Positions 8,849-19,435 are shown, counted from the stretch's first letter. The stretch: 64,000 nucleotides of DNA from JAFEDN01 sp963818985 (GCA_963818985.1 CAWFUJ010000001.1:144561-208560), one strand, 5' to 3'. Translations and numbers: made by a program. Notes: generated by a model from the letters alone, not told the origin.

Positions 8849-11134
8849 ATGAAAGACCATGAAGATATCCTGGAAACGTTATCTACCCAAAATATAAAAA
8901 TATTAAGCGAGTTTACCGGTCTGCCTTTCCAAGGCGTCCGCAATAGCATAGATCCATATAAGCTCAATGCGTTTTTATATTATGACTCACAGCTTCATAA
9001 CTTTGTTTCCTTTCGTCTTTGGTCGTACAAAGTTCAATATAGGTCACAGAATTATTCTAGCTTAGAACAGCCAGAAACCCACCCTTTATGTGATATCTGG
9101 AAAAATGCGGTAGTCGTAGAAATTGCTGAAAAAAAGTCAGATGCAGATGAAGTTTTTTTTCGCCTCACTATTCCTGGCGTGAATGTTCGAGAATTTCCCA
9201 ACAAGATGAACGATCTCAATGATGATTTTGTCAGTGAATTAAGTAATGAAGAAAAATTAAGTGGAGATGAAGAGAAGGATGAAGGACCTGCGATAAGATT
9301 TATATTAGCCATCCTTGATGCTGTATTGAACAGCAAGAGCGAAAGAGAGAGGGAAATGAAACTTGAATTAATCTCTATCGAAACTGGCAAAACCACCACT
9401 GCTGATTACATCACTGCATTACCTAGCAAAATAGATGAGAGGGATCAAGAATATGAAAGGGATGTTTCTATTCTTCATAATAAATTTGAAAAAAAACTTG
9501 AAAATTTTTCAACCCACGATCATAAATTAGAAAAAATACTCTCTATGGACGATTCAACTCAAACGGAAAAATTTTTCCGTACCATGACCAAAAAATTTAT
9601 TTATTTATTTAATCTATATTTAAATTTTGCTACTAAAAGCTATACTATCAAAAAATATGAACAAAAAAATCTAGAGCTTCTTAAAAATTTATTTTCTGCG
9701 ATAAAACTTTCTACGCAAAGAGCGGAGAAAGAAATTAGTTTAATACGAAATAAGAAAAAAAATTTTTATTTTTTTTATTTAGAACTCCTCAAGGATCAAG
9801 CCGACTTTTTTGAAAAAATTATTATAAATTTACATTTGCAATTAAATATAGAGCTTCCTGTTCTTTATCTCTCTGAGTTTTGGATTATTAAATTAAATTT
9901 TTACTGTTATGAAATAATAATTCAGCCAGAGCGTGTAAAAATACAGGAACTAGAAGAATTATTGATAAAAATAGAATATTATTTAGCAGAACCTAATTTT
10001 GCTGATAACTCGCACCGGTTTTTTATTTGCCATCTTTATCAAGCAAAACTTTTTTTATTTTTAAACAGTGGAAATTATTCTCTTGCTTTAAATCAATATG
10101 ATCTGCTTGTTCGAATGTTTCAAAAAGGCACAATACTTCTTGAAACTTTTTTTCAATTCTTACAAGCTAACTTTTATGAAATTTTGGATTTATTTTACTA
10201 CTTAAATTTTCACCAACTTCTCTCTACTAAAGAACTGACTCATAAACTTACTTACCTAAAAGGAATTTTCAAAGGCGAAGTGCGGAGAGCGACAGGCGCT
10301 ATGAAAAAGCACCTAAAAACTACCACAGATGAGGACTGCTTTGTCAACGCTATCGCATTATCTCAGAGGAGTTTGAAAGTTTATTCTTCCTGTATTAGCC
10401 TACTGGACGAGCTTCTTGCCAAAATAAATAGTTCTTCAAAGAAGAAGGTAAGAAACAAAGCTAGATCAGATACTATACCTGCACGACATGTACCGATTGA
10501 AAAAAAACCTGAACCCTCGCCATTGAGTTTTAATCCAATGTCTCGTTCTACCGCTCTCTTGACTTCTCTTCCGCCTCCCTCAGTTACTGTTCGTGTGCCT
10601 CAGGGCGTAAGAGATGAAGCGAAAAAAGCTAAGAAAGAAAAATATCATAGCAATCATCAAATTCATCAGAGGAGGAAATCAATTCCCACCATTGACGAAA
10701 AAGCGGATGCTAAAGGCGATACATATTCTCCTAGAGTATTTACTCTATATAGCCGCTTCACTGGTGAAATTTATGCGATAATCAGTGAGCATCTCATGCA
10801 AACCTTATCCCCTGCTAAGCTGGATGCAATAATAAAAATTCTGGCAAAAGGAGTTATTGGTTTTAAGAATGATGAAGTGCCCCCTGTCTTTGAGGGCGAA
10901 ATAAAAACATATGGCTTGCCTTCTGATGTTTCTTACAAAGTAAAAGGCAAGGTGAGAACAGGGGGAGAAAGAGGTATACTCCTAAGAACATACGGAGTAT
11001 GGGGAACGCATAAGAGCTATCGTTGCGTAATATTTAAGTATGATCTAGAAAATGTTCACACAGGTAACCAAAGAGTGGTTAAACAACGGGGAAAAGACCT
11101 AGTAAAATCAGCACCCTTAAGCATAGGGAAATAA
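8849..11134 (+). CDS. Large protein of unknown family (761 residues)
   Basis: I do not recognise a family. The N-terminal ~120 residues look globular. Residues ~195-540 are helical and charged with several long amphipathic helices (for example FYFFYLELLKDQADFFEKII). A low-complexity basic, Pro/Ser-rich linker runs from about 540 to 625. The C-terminal ~130 residues look like a separate compact domain rich in Gly and Arg (VRTGGERGILLRTYGVW). No signal peptide or membrane segment is evident. The start is well supported by GGAG eight bases before the ATG. The layout, helical body plus linker plus small C-terminal domain, resembles the other large proteins in this window. Confidence 0.65.
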   Translation: MKDHEDILETLSTQNIKILSEFTGLPFQGVRNSIDPYKLNAFLYYDSQLHNFVSFRLWSYKVQYRSQNYSSLEQPETHPLCDIWKNAVVVEIAEKKSDADEVFFRLTIPGVNVREFPNKMNDLNDDFVSELSNEEKLSGDEEKDEGPAIRFILAILDAVLNSKSEREREMKLELISIETGKTTTADYITALPSKIDERDQEYERDVSILHNKFEKKLENFSTHDHKLEKILSMDDSTQTEKFFRTMTKKFIYLFNLYLNFATKSYTIKKYEQKNLELLKNLFSAIKLSTQRAEKEISLIRNKKKNFYFFYLELLKDQADFFEKIIINLHLQLNIELPVLYLSEFWIIKLNFYCYEIIIQPERVKIQELEELLIKIEYYLAEPNFADNSHRFFICHLYQAKLFLFLNSGNYSLALNQYDLLVRMFQKGTILLETFFQFLQANFYEILDLFYYLNFHQLLSTKELTHKLTYLKGIFKGEVRRATGAMKKHLKTTTDEDCFVNAIALSQRSLKVYSSCISLLDELLAKINSSSKKKVRNKARSDTIPARHVPIEKKPEPSPLSFNPMSRSTALLTSLPPPSVTVRVPQGVRDEAKKAKKEKYHSNHQIHQRRKSIPTIDEKADAKGDTYSPRVFTLYSRFTGEIYAIISEHLMQTLSPAKLDAIIKILAKGVIGFKNDEVPPVFEGEIKTYGLPSDVSYKVKGKVRTGGERGILLRTYGVWGTHKSYRCVIFKYDLENVHTGNQRVVKQRGKDLVKSAPLSIGK

Positions 11135-11268
11135 TTATTTTCAGCATCGTAAACGGCTTTTACGCCAGGCGATGATTTAATAAGCTAATAAATATGCATC
11201 CTAGCGCTTGAGTTGTTTTTTAGTGAGTGTTAAAATAAATCAATTAATCATTTTTAAAGAGGGTAAGA

Positions 11269-11355
11269 ATGACCAAAAGAAAAGCGGCTGAATTACAACA
11301 GTTTGATCCTCAATTGATTGTTGATCAAATGGCAGTTATTAGCTCCTTCGGGTAA
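11269..11355 (+). CDS. 28-residue ORF, possible transposase N-terminal remnant
   Basis: ATG with a good ribosome binding site (GAGGGTAAGA) opens a 28-codon frame, MTKRKAAELQQFDPQLIVDQ and eight more residues, then TAA. The sequence reads like the first residues of a larger protein, perhaps a transposase, cut off shortly after its start. A nearby inverted repeat (GTACTTTTT at 11393 and AAAAAAGTAC ending 11426) may be an element end or a terminator. Low confidence. Confidence 0.25.
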   Translation: MTKRKAAELQQFDPQLIVDQMAVISSFG

Positions 11356-11483
11356 AATCTGCGATTAATTTTTAACAGGAATAGATTTTTCAGTACTTTT
11401 TACCACTTTCAAATTTAAAAAAGTACAGAAAATAGGGATGTCCTTATAAAACCCCCCTCTCCTGCGGTATTCTCTTTTCAAAC

Positions 11484-12182
11484 TTAACTAGACACTAGCT
11501 GTTTCACCCCAACACTCTCCTCCTCAGTTGGCTCCCCCTTACTACCATCATCTTCTAATTCACCTAATTGAACGTGATTTTCTTCTACCATTTCTCTCAG
11601 CAGAGTGCTCCAAGAGGGCTTTTTATGATCACCAATTTTGGTTGATGGTGTTTTAATAGTAGAAGATTTTTTAGCATCGTCTTTAGTAATTGTGGGTGTT
11701 CCAACAGTAGAAGTTTTTTTATTGATGACTGCTGGGGATGGCAAGAGATGGAAAGGATTCTGACTAGGAGGCGTACCTTCAGACTTTTGAGGGCCGACGA
11801 AATCAGAGATGAAAGCAAGATCTTTTTTAACAAATATATCAATATCTGGAAATTTTTTTAATATATTTGAAATTGCATTATAAATATTAGCATTTTTCGG
11901 TTTATTGAATTGAATAGAAATATCTATATATAATAATTTTAATAATACAACAATTTCGTTAGCACACTCCTGCAAATCAATCTCTTCAGGCCATTGATAA
12001 AATTTATCAACAAAAGAAAGCATCCGCAAGAAAAATTGGTCTCTAAAAAAATCTAATGACCAGGTGTAGAATTTTCTTAATTCGGCAATAAATTCTTGAT
12101 AAGGGAATGATCTCCACTGTCCAGAATCTATAAGAGGTTGATATTTATCAAAGAAATCAATTTTAATACTTGAATGTATCAT
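11484..12182 (-). CDS. Protein of unknown family, possibly 5'-truncated
   Basis: The frame from the ATG at 12182 gives 232 residues: a helical N-terminal half (for example LRKFYTWSLDFFRDQFFLRM) and a low-complexity C-terminal half rich in Ser, Thr, Pro and Lys ending in an acidic tail. No family recognised. The same frame stays open upstream to a stop at 12384-12386 and encodes a coding-like, Ala/Glu-rich stretch (AAEFFLAIKANEEAAKAAEQ), yet no ATG, GTG or TTG is found there. The original gene may therefore have lost its 5' end by a frameshift or deletion, or the ATG at 12182 is used without a clear ribosome binding site. Confidence 0.5.
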   Translation of the reverse strand: MIHSSIKIDFFDKYQPLIDSGQWRSFPYQEFIAELRKFYTWSLDFFRDQFFLRMLSFVDKFYQWPEEIDLQECANEIVVLLKLLYIDISIQFNKPKNANIYNAISNILKKFPDIDIFVKKDLAFISDFVGPQKSEGTPPSQNPFHLLPSPAVINKKTSTVGTPTITKDDAKKSSTIKTPSTKIGDHKKPSWSTLLREMVEENHVQLGELEDDGSKGEPTEEESVGVKQLVSS

Positions 12183-12505
12183 TCGCTCATCAAAAAAATC
12201 AGCAAGCGGAAGGGAAGAAGGTGTACATTTGGTTTCAGTGGGTCCGTTTTCAGATTTTTTTTCTTGTTCTGCAGCTTTTGCAGCTTCCTCATTTGCTTTT
12301 ATCGCTAAGAAAAATTCCGCTGCTTCATCAGTACTAAATGTATTTTTGATTTTAAAGCCCTCTTTTCGTTGTTTTATGTAAAATCAATATTATCATAAAA
12401 TTTTTTCTTTGAAAACCACCTAGTTAATTTATAACTTGCTTAAGAAGTAACAAATATGTCAAAATTCATTTATGAAAAAAATTAAATAATATTGGTAACT
12501 AAACA

Positions 12506-15500
12506 ATGTCCAAAGAATCAAAAACCTCTCTGCATCCTTTATCTGAACTCATTGAACCCAAATGGCAGGAATCTGAGCTGGCATTGAAAGAATTGATTAT
12601 TTTAATTGAGAGCGTAACTGAAGCAAAACCATTTGAATTACTTAATATTTTGCAATCTGGTACAGATAAACTAAAAATATTTTTTGCAGGAAAGGTTCCC
12701 CCTAATCATGATTTTTCCCATATGGGATTAGACACATGGTACGCGGCAAAAAATATTTTTCATTCTACCTTTAATCTAAAAATCACCGACCATCGACTTA
12801 AATACTCAATTCTAACTAGATTATCAATAATTTATCTAAATATGACTTTATTTTTTGACTATTTTCCAGCCATTGATAAGATTGAATTTCTGGTCAAAAA
12901 ATTGCAACTCCTAGACCTCCAAACTAAAGATCAAGCTTTTTTTATTCACGTATTATTTGCACTTAAGTCTTGCGCGCAAATCGAATGGAAAATTGAAAAC
13001 TTACAGAAAGCCAAGCGATGGCTAACAGCCAGTGAATTTATCTTGTCTCAATATATGTTAACTCGACACGTTAAAAAATTTGAGGAGACAGAAAGTCTTG
13101 TACTTTTACTTAACAAAATTGAACTTTATTTAAAATTATATCCTAATATTGGGGATAAATATAATAAAATATTCAAAAAATATAAGGAAGACTTGAATTT
13201 AGATAATGATCATAAGCAACCAAAAATAGAATGTAAATTAGAGATTTCCCAGCTATTCTCTAAAGATGACCCTTTTAAATTGATAATTAAATTAAAAAAT
13301 TTATTTGACAGATTCGATTCCATGTTTAATGATTTTTTAAAAAATGAGAGAATACATGAATTAATAGATGAATTAACAATCACTCCAGAAATATTAACTC
13401 ATATCGACAAAATAATATGCCTTAAAACTATTCTTGTAAATGACATCGAAGGTGGCATTGAAAAGCTGTTAAAAAATAATCTTGATACTTATTTTAAAAA
13501 AAATTCTTATAATTTAACTATATGTTTATTTAACGTTCAGACCTTAGTTTTACAATTAATTTTTTTTTTAGAAACTCTCGATATTTTTAATAAATTTTTT
13601 TATTTAGACTTCATCTTGAAATGGTTAGATGATTACAATCCTATAGTAGGGGCTATTGGACATATACTTCAGAAAATAAATTACTTTCATTTTCAGGTTG
13701 TATTTCTGTCAAATGTTTTTTTAACTAAAAAAAAATTAGGAAAAGAAGATTCTCACCTACCCTTGTCAATTTTGTATAAATCAGTTCTAGACTTTGAGCC
13801 TCAAGATCATAAACAAGCAGAGAACTGGTTTAAAATATTCTTTGAAATGCTAACTCATTATGATAAAACTCCGAAAATGAAGCAGCATATAGAAAAATTC
13901 ACCATGAAAATTGCTTTATTAAAGCAAAAGTTTTTAGATATGCTAATCATTTATCCTGACTGTGCAAATATAATTAGTGGGCTAGCTGTCCCACCAGATA
14001 AATTATTCTCAAGATTAATTGGATATGACCCAACAAGAAATAATTGTATAACAACAAAAAATTTAAAACAGATTTTTTCTGACACTGAAAAATTTATATT
14101 AGACCTGGCAGATAAAAATAAAATAGATTTAGACACTGAATTAAAAAAACATAACAAAGTAGAACTTTTACAAAGTCAAGAAGAATTCGGAAAAATTTCT
14201 TTGCCTATGAAATTTTTATATATCATATTTTCTATCTCTCAATACAAACTAATCCTAGAAAATATCTTAGAAAATACCGATATAATTACTACAGAAGACG
14301 AAAGTATTGACTGTATTAAAGCTCTTGATGATCTTTGGGATAACATTCACATATTCCTTCAGAGTATAAATTATTTTCCCTTAAATTCAATGAATTTTTT
14401 ACAAGATCTCTGTTTATATACCTATGAAATATCCGCAATAAGGAAAGATCGCGCTCTTCATAAAGGAATCTATTTACTTCGAAAATATTTCTTACTTCTA
14501 GTAACTGGTGAAAGAGAGCTGATAACTAATTTCAGTTCGCTTTTTCAGCATTATGTTGATGAAAGTTGGCGGTTAGAAAATGAAAATACATTAAAGGAAG
14601 AATTAAGTTCTTGGCTGCAGACTTATATACTTGTTATTAGAGAATATATTAGACTTAACAAAATAGACAATTTTGAAACAAATTTTAAGAAAAAATTATC
14701 GATACTGATTAAAAAAATAAACAATTATTTAAAGAAAAATACTCAATTGGGTAAGATATACGAAAAACAATTTGGTTTATTATTTCATCAATTAGAAAAC
14801 ACAGATACCCTACTAGAAAAATTTGTTTCCAGAAAAAACATTATCGAATCTAAATCAAGTGATAATTTTATTAAACGTTTTGAAGAAATTTTAAAATTAA
14901 AAGAGCTTGAGCTAACTGAAATTAATTTTGGCTTACAGTATTTTGTCAAGAACTATAGACAAATTCCAAATAATGGTATAATAAAATGGCTAAGCATAAT
15001 TTATCACTGTATTTCCAAACTGAACACCATTTTAAAAGAAGATAAACCATTCATTAGCAATATTCTATTCCACTCATTATTTAATAATATTCAATTCTAC
15101 GAGTGTTTACTAAATCAAATTAGATTTTTATTATTAATCTATCGGATGGATAATAGAGAACAAATCACAAAATATGGGACAAATATACTAATAGACTTAA
15201 AAACTTTTTTTGATTCTAAGCAGATCTGTTTAGCCCCTGAATCAATGATTATTAAAATTTTAACTGAGGTTCTAGATTATTTTAGAAAACCATTTGTGGG
15301 GGATAATTATAAATTACGTATTGAACTAATAGCTATTTGTGAAAAATTACTAGGAAAAAATCCAACTAATCTCTATATGATGGGTTTAATGATCAGTATT
15401 AGAGATGCTCACCTGCAAAAAGAGCAAAAAAGCGAGCCCATTTTAAAGGTAAAAGAAAGCAAGCAAGCCGCACCAGGTAATTCGATTGATGAATGGAAAA

Positions 15501-18001
15501 AGATTAAGCAAATTGTAATCGCTATTGAAAATTTTATCAACTATTATTATTCAGGTTTCCCTAATCCTGAAAACAAATCATCCATACTTATTGAATCAAA
15601 AGAGACACTGATAAATGTATTTTCCCGATTTGAAGATTCAAAAAATGATACTGATAGTTTAATAAAACAACTCATTACCGAATTTAATTTCGCTAAACCT
15701 CTTTTTGTAAATACAGGATTTTCGCTGGCTGAACGCAAAGAGATTTCTATCATTCTTCTAAAATTAAAAAAAGCAATATCATGTAGTAAAATAATCAATA
15801 AACAAACTTCGAAATTATGGCAATCGGAACTGTTAAATTTCAGCGTTTTGCTTTTTAATGAATTAGGTCCTGACAATCAAAGTGTCGAACATTCTGTTCT
15901 CGTTTTGTTTAGTCAAATTGAATATTATATTCTCGATCAAGACTTTTCTACAGCCAAAAATTTTCTGACCGAATTATGGCTTTTATTACTGCGCAATCAC
16001 CCCACTCTTAGTGCCTATAAAATAACTTTTTTGTTTATTAAAATAGTTAATTTTTATTTTGTTCTTGGCGATGAAACTTACGATTCTAATTTTAAAAAAC
16101 TGTTTAGAAAATATAGTGAACGGGGTTTAAAAAAATTTTCTCCCCCAGCACCTCGAAAAAAAGAAGAAAAAATTAAAAAAGTATTACTCCCACAAATCTC
16201 AGCACCAATTTCCAAACCTAAAGTGAGAGAAGCCAAGACGTTTAACATTGAATCACATATATCCGGATTAGATACAAAGCATACAAAAACTAAAGATCCT
16301 ATTGATAATACTTCTGAAATTGAAATTAAAAGTAGCATGCTGGATTGTTTTCGGATACTGACAGGCCCTCCTTTTCTTTTTGAAGAAAATTTAAGTCTAA
16401 AACTCAAACAAATACTTGAATTCTGTGAGCTATACAATATTGCGGTTCTCATTATTGGCGAAGACATTAGAGAAATTTTAATTAATTATGATTTTTGTCA
16501 ATTTTCTTTACTTGCAGCCGAAAAACCACTCGAATCTAAGTTGAGAAATTTTTTGATTAATGAACTAAATGCGTCTGAAAATCAAAAAAATAATTTTTTA
16601 GTGAGTTGGAAAACTGGTTATTTCTCACTAAACATCAATCTCTGCATTATAGATTCTTTACCTGCGCCTGGCGCCATCATTAATTCTTATGCGGCTATTC
16701 TTAAAAAAATATCTACAACAGAAAGTGATACCGTTATCGCCGGCATTTTTTATCATACCACTTATTTCTCGAATGAAGATACTGCTCGCGAATATTTGAA
16801 AAATCAAAAATTGGAAGCAATCAACTCTTCAAAATATTTTTGTGATCCTACTAATATTATCAGCTACTTTCGTCAACTAGTTACCAGTAGACTTAGTCCC
16901 GCAGAGGAAGATCTTTATCATATTAAAAAATTTGTGAAAGGACTTGAAATTGGACAAGTTTCCGATAATAGAATGCTGACGCGAGTTATTTTATCTGAAC
17001 TTGAAAAAATTAAACCGATCTATGCCCTCGAATTCCTATCAGCTCTTATTTCAGAAAATCTATTTGAGACGATGTTTGCCGTTTCAAGCTATCATCGTCT
17101 TAATTCAGAAACGGCAATTAATTTATTAAATACCTATACCTTTACCATAAAAGATTTATATCAATTGCTCTTAGTAGGCTGCACTCCTAATGTTAAGTCT
17201 GGGGCTATATTTATTTCGTATGCATATTTATTTTTAAAATATTCTGTCAATTCATTAAATCTACTCGCTATTTGTGCTAAAACTGGATTTAGTTTTCCGT
17301 GGGGAAAATTTTTAGAATTATTCACTACAATTCATATCGATAAAGAATTTACGATTGAAATTTGGCAAGAAATAAAAAATGCCTTGACTATCATATTATT
17401 TAATGATCAAGCTGTTAGCAATTTTCTATTTTTTTTAGAATCTAAAGTATTGCAACTATTCTTTCCTAACGCCAGTTACTTACTGACGACAAGTCAATTA
17501 GCTTATCGAACGATAGTGAAAGAGTTGAATGCCATTGCAACTCACCAATCTGCCGATATGAATGGAGTTTATCATTGCTTAATTGCCTTAGAAATTTCCG
17601 GGACCATGATTAAATCATTAGGAAGATTTCCACCCGAAGAGCTTCACCATGGCCGCTACAAACTTTTATACAAATATTTGCCTAAGTGTTTTCGAAATAG
17701 GATCTCCAATTTAGTTGATGCTATAATAGCAGATGAAAAAGCTTTTATATTAAAAGATGAAGGAGAGTATTATTGTGTCGAAACGAAAAGGGTAATCATC
17801 TCAGATCAAAACACACAGGAGATTCAAATTCGGCAAAAGAAATTACAATTAGTTCCAGATATCAAAGGTAACTGGCTTAAAACTTCAGACTCAACAAACG
17901 GAGCTGTAAGGATTTTCCCTTTAGCTCCAAGTTTTTTAGGCAGTCTTAGTAGAAAAACCTCAAAAGGCGATCCTTTAGCCACAGAAATTTTTAAAATATA
18001 G
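12506..18001 (+). CDS. Giant helical protein of unknown function (1831 residues)
   Basis: A single uninterrupted frame of 1831 codons. Almost the whole protein is predicted helical from its composition: long runs of Leu, Ile, Lys and Phe in amphipathic spacing, reminiscent of HEAT/ARM-type solenoids, though no repeat consensus could be fixed by eye. Around residues 1205-1255 there is a basic Pro/Lys-rich linker (APRKKEEKIKKVLLPQISAP). The last ~550 residues appear to be a separate region with less Lys. No signal peptide and no obvious membrane segment. The ribosome binding site is weak. Very large unknown proteins of this sort are typical of Legionellales effector repertoires, but that is context, not evidence of function. 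Confidence 0.65.
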   Translation: MSKESKTSLHPLSELIEPKWQESELALKELIILIESVTEAKPFELLNILQSGTDKLKIFFAGKVPPNHDFSHMGLDTWYAAKNIFHSTFNLKITDHRLKYSILTRLSIIYLNMTLFFDYFPAIDKIEFLVKKLQLLDLQTKDQAFFIHVLFALKSCAQIEWKIENLQKAKRWLTASEFILSQYMLTRHVKKFEETESLVLLLNKIELYLKLYPNIGDKYNKIFKKYKEDLNLDNDHKQPKIECKLEISQLFSKDDPFKLIIKLKNLFDRFDSMFNDFLKNERIHELIDELTITPEILTHIDKIICLKTILVNDIEGGIEKLLKNNLDTYFKKNSYNLTICLFNVQTLVLQLIFFLETLDIFNKFFYLDFILKWLDDYNPIVGAIGHILQKINYFHFQVVFLSNVFLTKKKLGKEDSHLPLSILYKSVLDFEPQDHKQAENWFKIFFEMLTHYDKTPKMKQHIEKFTMKIALLKQKFLDMLIIYPDCANIISGLAVPPDKLFSRLIGYDPTRNNCITTKNLKQIFSDTEKFILDLADKNKIDLDTELKKHNKVELLQSQEEFGKISLPMKFLYIIFSISQYKLILENILENTDIITTEDESIDCIKALDDLWDNIHIFLQSINYFPLNSMNFLQDLCLYTYEISAIRKDRALHKGIYLLRKYFLLLVTGERELITNFSSLFQHYVDESWRLENENTLKEELSSWLQTYILVIREYIRLNKIDNFETNFKKKLSILIKKINNYLKKNTQLGKIYEKQFGLLFHQLENTDTLLEKFVSRKNIIESKSSDNFIKRFEEILKLKELELTEINFGLQYFVKNYRQIPNNGIIKWLSIIYHCISKLNTILKEDKPFISNILFHSLFNNIQFYECLLNQIRFLLLIYRMDNREQITKYGTNILIDLKTFFDSKQICLAPESMIIKILTEVLDYFRKPFVGDNYKLRIELIAICEKLLGKNPTNLYMMGLMISIRDAHLQKEQKSEPILKVKESKQAAPGNSIDEWKKIKQIVIAIENFINYYYSGFPNPENKSSILIESKETLINVFSRFEDSKNDTDSLIKQLITEFNFAKPLFVNTGFSLAERKEISIILLKLKKAISCSKIINKQTSKLWQSELLNFSVLLFNELGPDNQSVEHSVLVLFSQIEYYILDQDFSTAKNFLTELWLLLLRNHPTLSAYKITFLFIKIVNFYFVLGDETYDSNFKKLFRKYSERGLKKFSPPAPRKKEEKIKKVLLPQISAPISKPKVREAKTFNIESHISGLDTKHTKTKDPIDNTSEIEIKSSMLDCFRILTGPPFLFEENLSLKLKQILEFCELYNIAVLIIGEDIREILINYDFCQFSLLAAEKPLESKLRNFLINELNASENQKNNFLVSWKTGYFSLNINLCIIDSLPAPGAIINSYAAILKKISTTESDTVIAGIFYHTTYFSNEDTAREYLKNQKLEAINSSKYFCDPTNIISYFRQLVTSRLSPAEEDLYHIKKFVKGLEIGQVSDNRMLTRVILSELEKIKPIYALEFLSALISENLFETMFAVSSYHRLNSETAINLLNTYTFTIKDLYQLLLVGCTPNVKSGAIFISYAYLFLKYSVNSLNLLAICAKTGFSFPWGKFLELFTTIHIDKEFTIEIWQEIKNALTIILFNDQAVSNFLFFLESKVLQLFFPNASYLLTTSQLAYRTIVKELNAIATHQSADMNGVYHCLIALEISGTMIKSLGRFPPEELHHGRYKLLYKYLPKCFRNRISNLVDAIIADEKAFILKDEGEYYCVETKRVIISDQNTQEIQIRQKKLQLVPDIKGNWLKTSDSTNGAVRIFPLAPSFLGSLSRKTSKGDPLATEIFKI

Positions 18002-18326
18002 CACTATTGCTGTCGCGATCCAACTCTTCGACGGTATAGGCCAGGGATATACGGTGTTGTGTCGGTACGAGGTTCGTCGATAATTTAGCTGGTAAATTTT
18101 TTTCCATCCTGCAGATTGATTATATTTTAGCTAGTATAATCAAATCGCCCAGTTTTTGCGACAAAACCCATTCTTTCAAAAATAGCACAAAGATGTTTGA
18201 GCAGAGTGATATAATTGAACGATGTATTGGGTCATCTGGTTAGTTTCGACAACAATGTCTCAGCTTGAAATTATAGAGAAAATAACAGTCTTATACCGAA
18301 TTATCTATAGAATTATTAAAAAAAAG
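18002..18326. other. Intergenic region, nothing recognised
   Basis: A 325-base convergent gap. A 32-codon frame beginning at 18256 (MSQLEIIEKITVLYR and on) has no ribosome binding site and is not supported. No hairpin or RNA gene was recognised. Confidence 0.4.
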
Positions 18327-19199
18327 TTATCCTGCTCCATAGGAAGAATTTGATAGAGTATTAGTGGATGAAGAAGAAGTCTCAAGGCTGGAACGACGAC
18401 GCCTGTGACTTCCCATAAGAGTAGGATCATAATCCCTGCCGGAGTTGAAGTTGAAGCTGGAACTGGAACCGGGACTGGAACTAGAACTAGAACTAGAACT
18501 AGAACTAGAACTAATTTTAGCACTCAGTAGTTGTTCAGGCATAATCGAATCCGAGCTTGTGCGAGTGGTACGATTAAGATCCCCCGCCGATTTTGCAAAT
18601 TCTAATATTTTTTCTCTATCGTTTAGATTAACCACTATAAAAATTATTTTTCCACCCAGTGCCGAATCATATTCTGTATGAGAATAATAAGGAAAAGGTC
18701 CCATTAACTTTTCTTGTTCGCACAATATTTTTAAAACATCCAAAGGGTTATTAATATCGCTAGTTGAGATATTCGCTTGATGGCATAAACCTGCGTATAT
18801 AACTGGAGTTAATTCAATCGTACAATGCGCTTCCATCCTTTGTATTTTTTCCTGGACATATGCTTTATATTTAGGAGGTGCAATTTTAAAAGAATAACTT
18901 TCTTGCTTTTCTTCAAAGTTGCCTACTGGTTTTATAGTGAGGCGCTTTCTACCAAAAAGTTTTCCCATGAAGGTTATCAGTGTAACAGAAGGTTTTATTT
19001 CCGAAGACTGCCCCAGCATCGACCTAAAAATAGGAAGTTTTGACGCGGGTATTGTTACTTCTGCTTCATGACCAAACAAATCCTGCCAACCTTCTACCAC
19101 CCCAGTATATGCCTCATTGAAAAAATCTTTAAAAAAATCTCTAACGCCATAACCTTCTGCGGAAGCTTGGGAATCAGAATGTTTACCTTCTTCTTTCAT
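18327..19199 (-). CDS. Protein with C-terminal poly-serine tract, unknown function
   Basis: A 290-residue protein. The first ~210 residues look globular (amphipathic N-terminal helices, then mixed strands such as GKIIFIVVNLNDREKILEF). This is followed by a run of 13 serines, Pro-Gly, more serines, and a basic Arg cluster (SHRRRRSS) in a Ser/Thr-rich tail. The serine run is encoded by a hexanucleotide repeat, so its length can change in steps of two residues without loss of frame. GGAG lies six bases before the ATG. No family recognised. Poly-Ser linkers are common in eukaryotes and in effectors, less so in bacterial housekeeping proteins. Confidence 0.65.
   Translation of the reverse strand: MKEEGKHSDSQASAEGYGVRDFFKDFFNEAYTGVVEGWQDLFGHEAEVTIPASKLPIFRSMLGQSSEIKPSVTLITFMGKLFGRKRLTIKPVGNFEEKQESYSFKIAPPKYKAYVQEKIQRMEAHCTIELTPVIYAGLCHQANISTSDINNPLDVLKILCEQEKLMGPFPYYSHTEYDSALGGKIIFIVVNLNDREKILEFAKSAGDLNRTTRTSSDSIMPEQLLSAKISSSSSSSSSSSSSPGSSSSFNFNSGRDYDPTLMGSHRRRRSSLETSSSSTNTLSNSSYGAG
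18475..18513. repeat. Hexanucleotide tandem repeat (GAACTA)n
   Basis: About six copies of GAACTA/CTAGAA in tandem, preceded by degenerate GGAACTG/GGAACC copies. On the coding (minus) strand it reads TCTAGT and encodes paired serines. Perfect short repeats inside a gene are prone to slipped-strand length change. Confidence 0.8.
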
Positions 19200-19435
19200 T
19201 AGAATCTCCTTTTTAGAATATTACGAAAATTAACCGGTTTAAAATATTTCTTACTTCTAAATATAATGTAAGATTTTAAATCGATTGTCAAACGAGATGG
19301 GTTTCTGCAGCAATTCAGGTGTAGTTACCGGCATGCTGGCATAGCTATCGACCTCTTTGTGCAAATCAATAAAGATAGATTTTTATATTAAAAAATAGCA
19401 TACTTAAAGAAATAGAGAAAATAGGAGGAAACAGC

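Noticed and set aside
16078..16467. 129-codon minus-strand frame
   Set aside because: Antisense to the 1831-residue gene in a low-complexity part; no ribosome binding site or family.
18475..18513. Hexanucleotide repeat as CRISPR or minisatellite
   Set aside because: Contiguous 6-base units without spacers; it is the coding sequence of a serine run.
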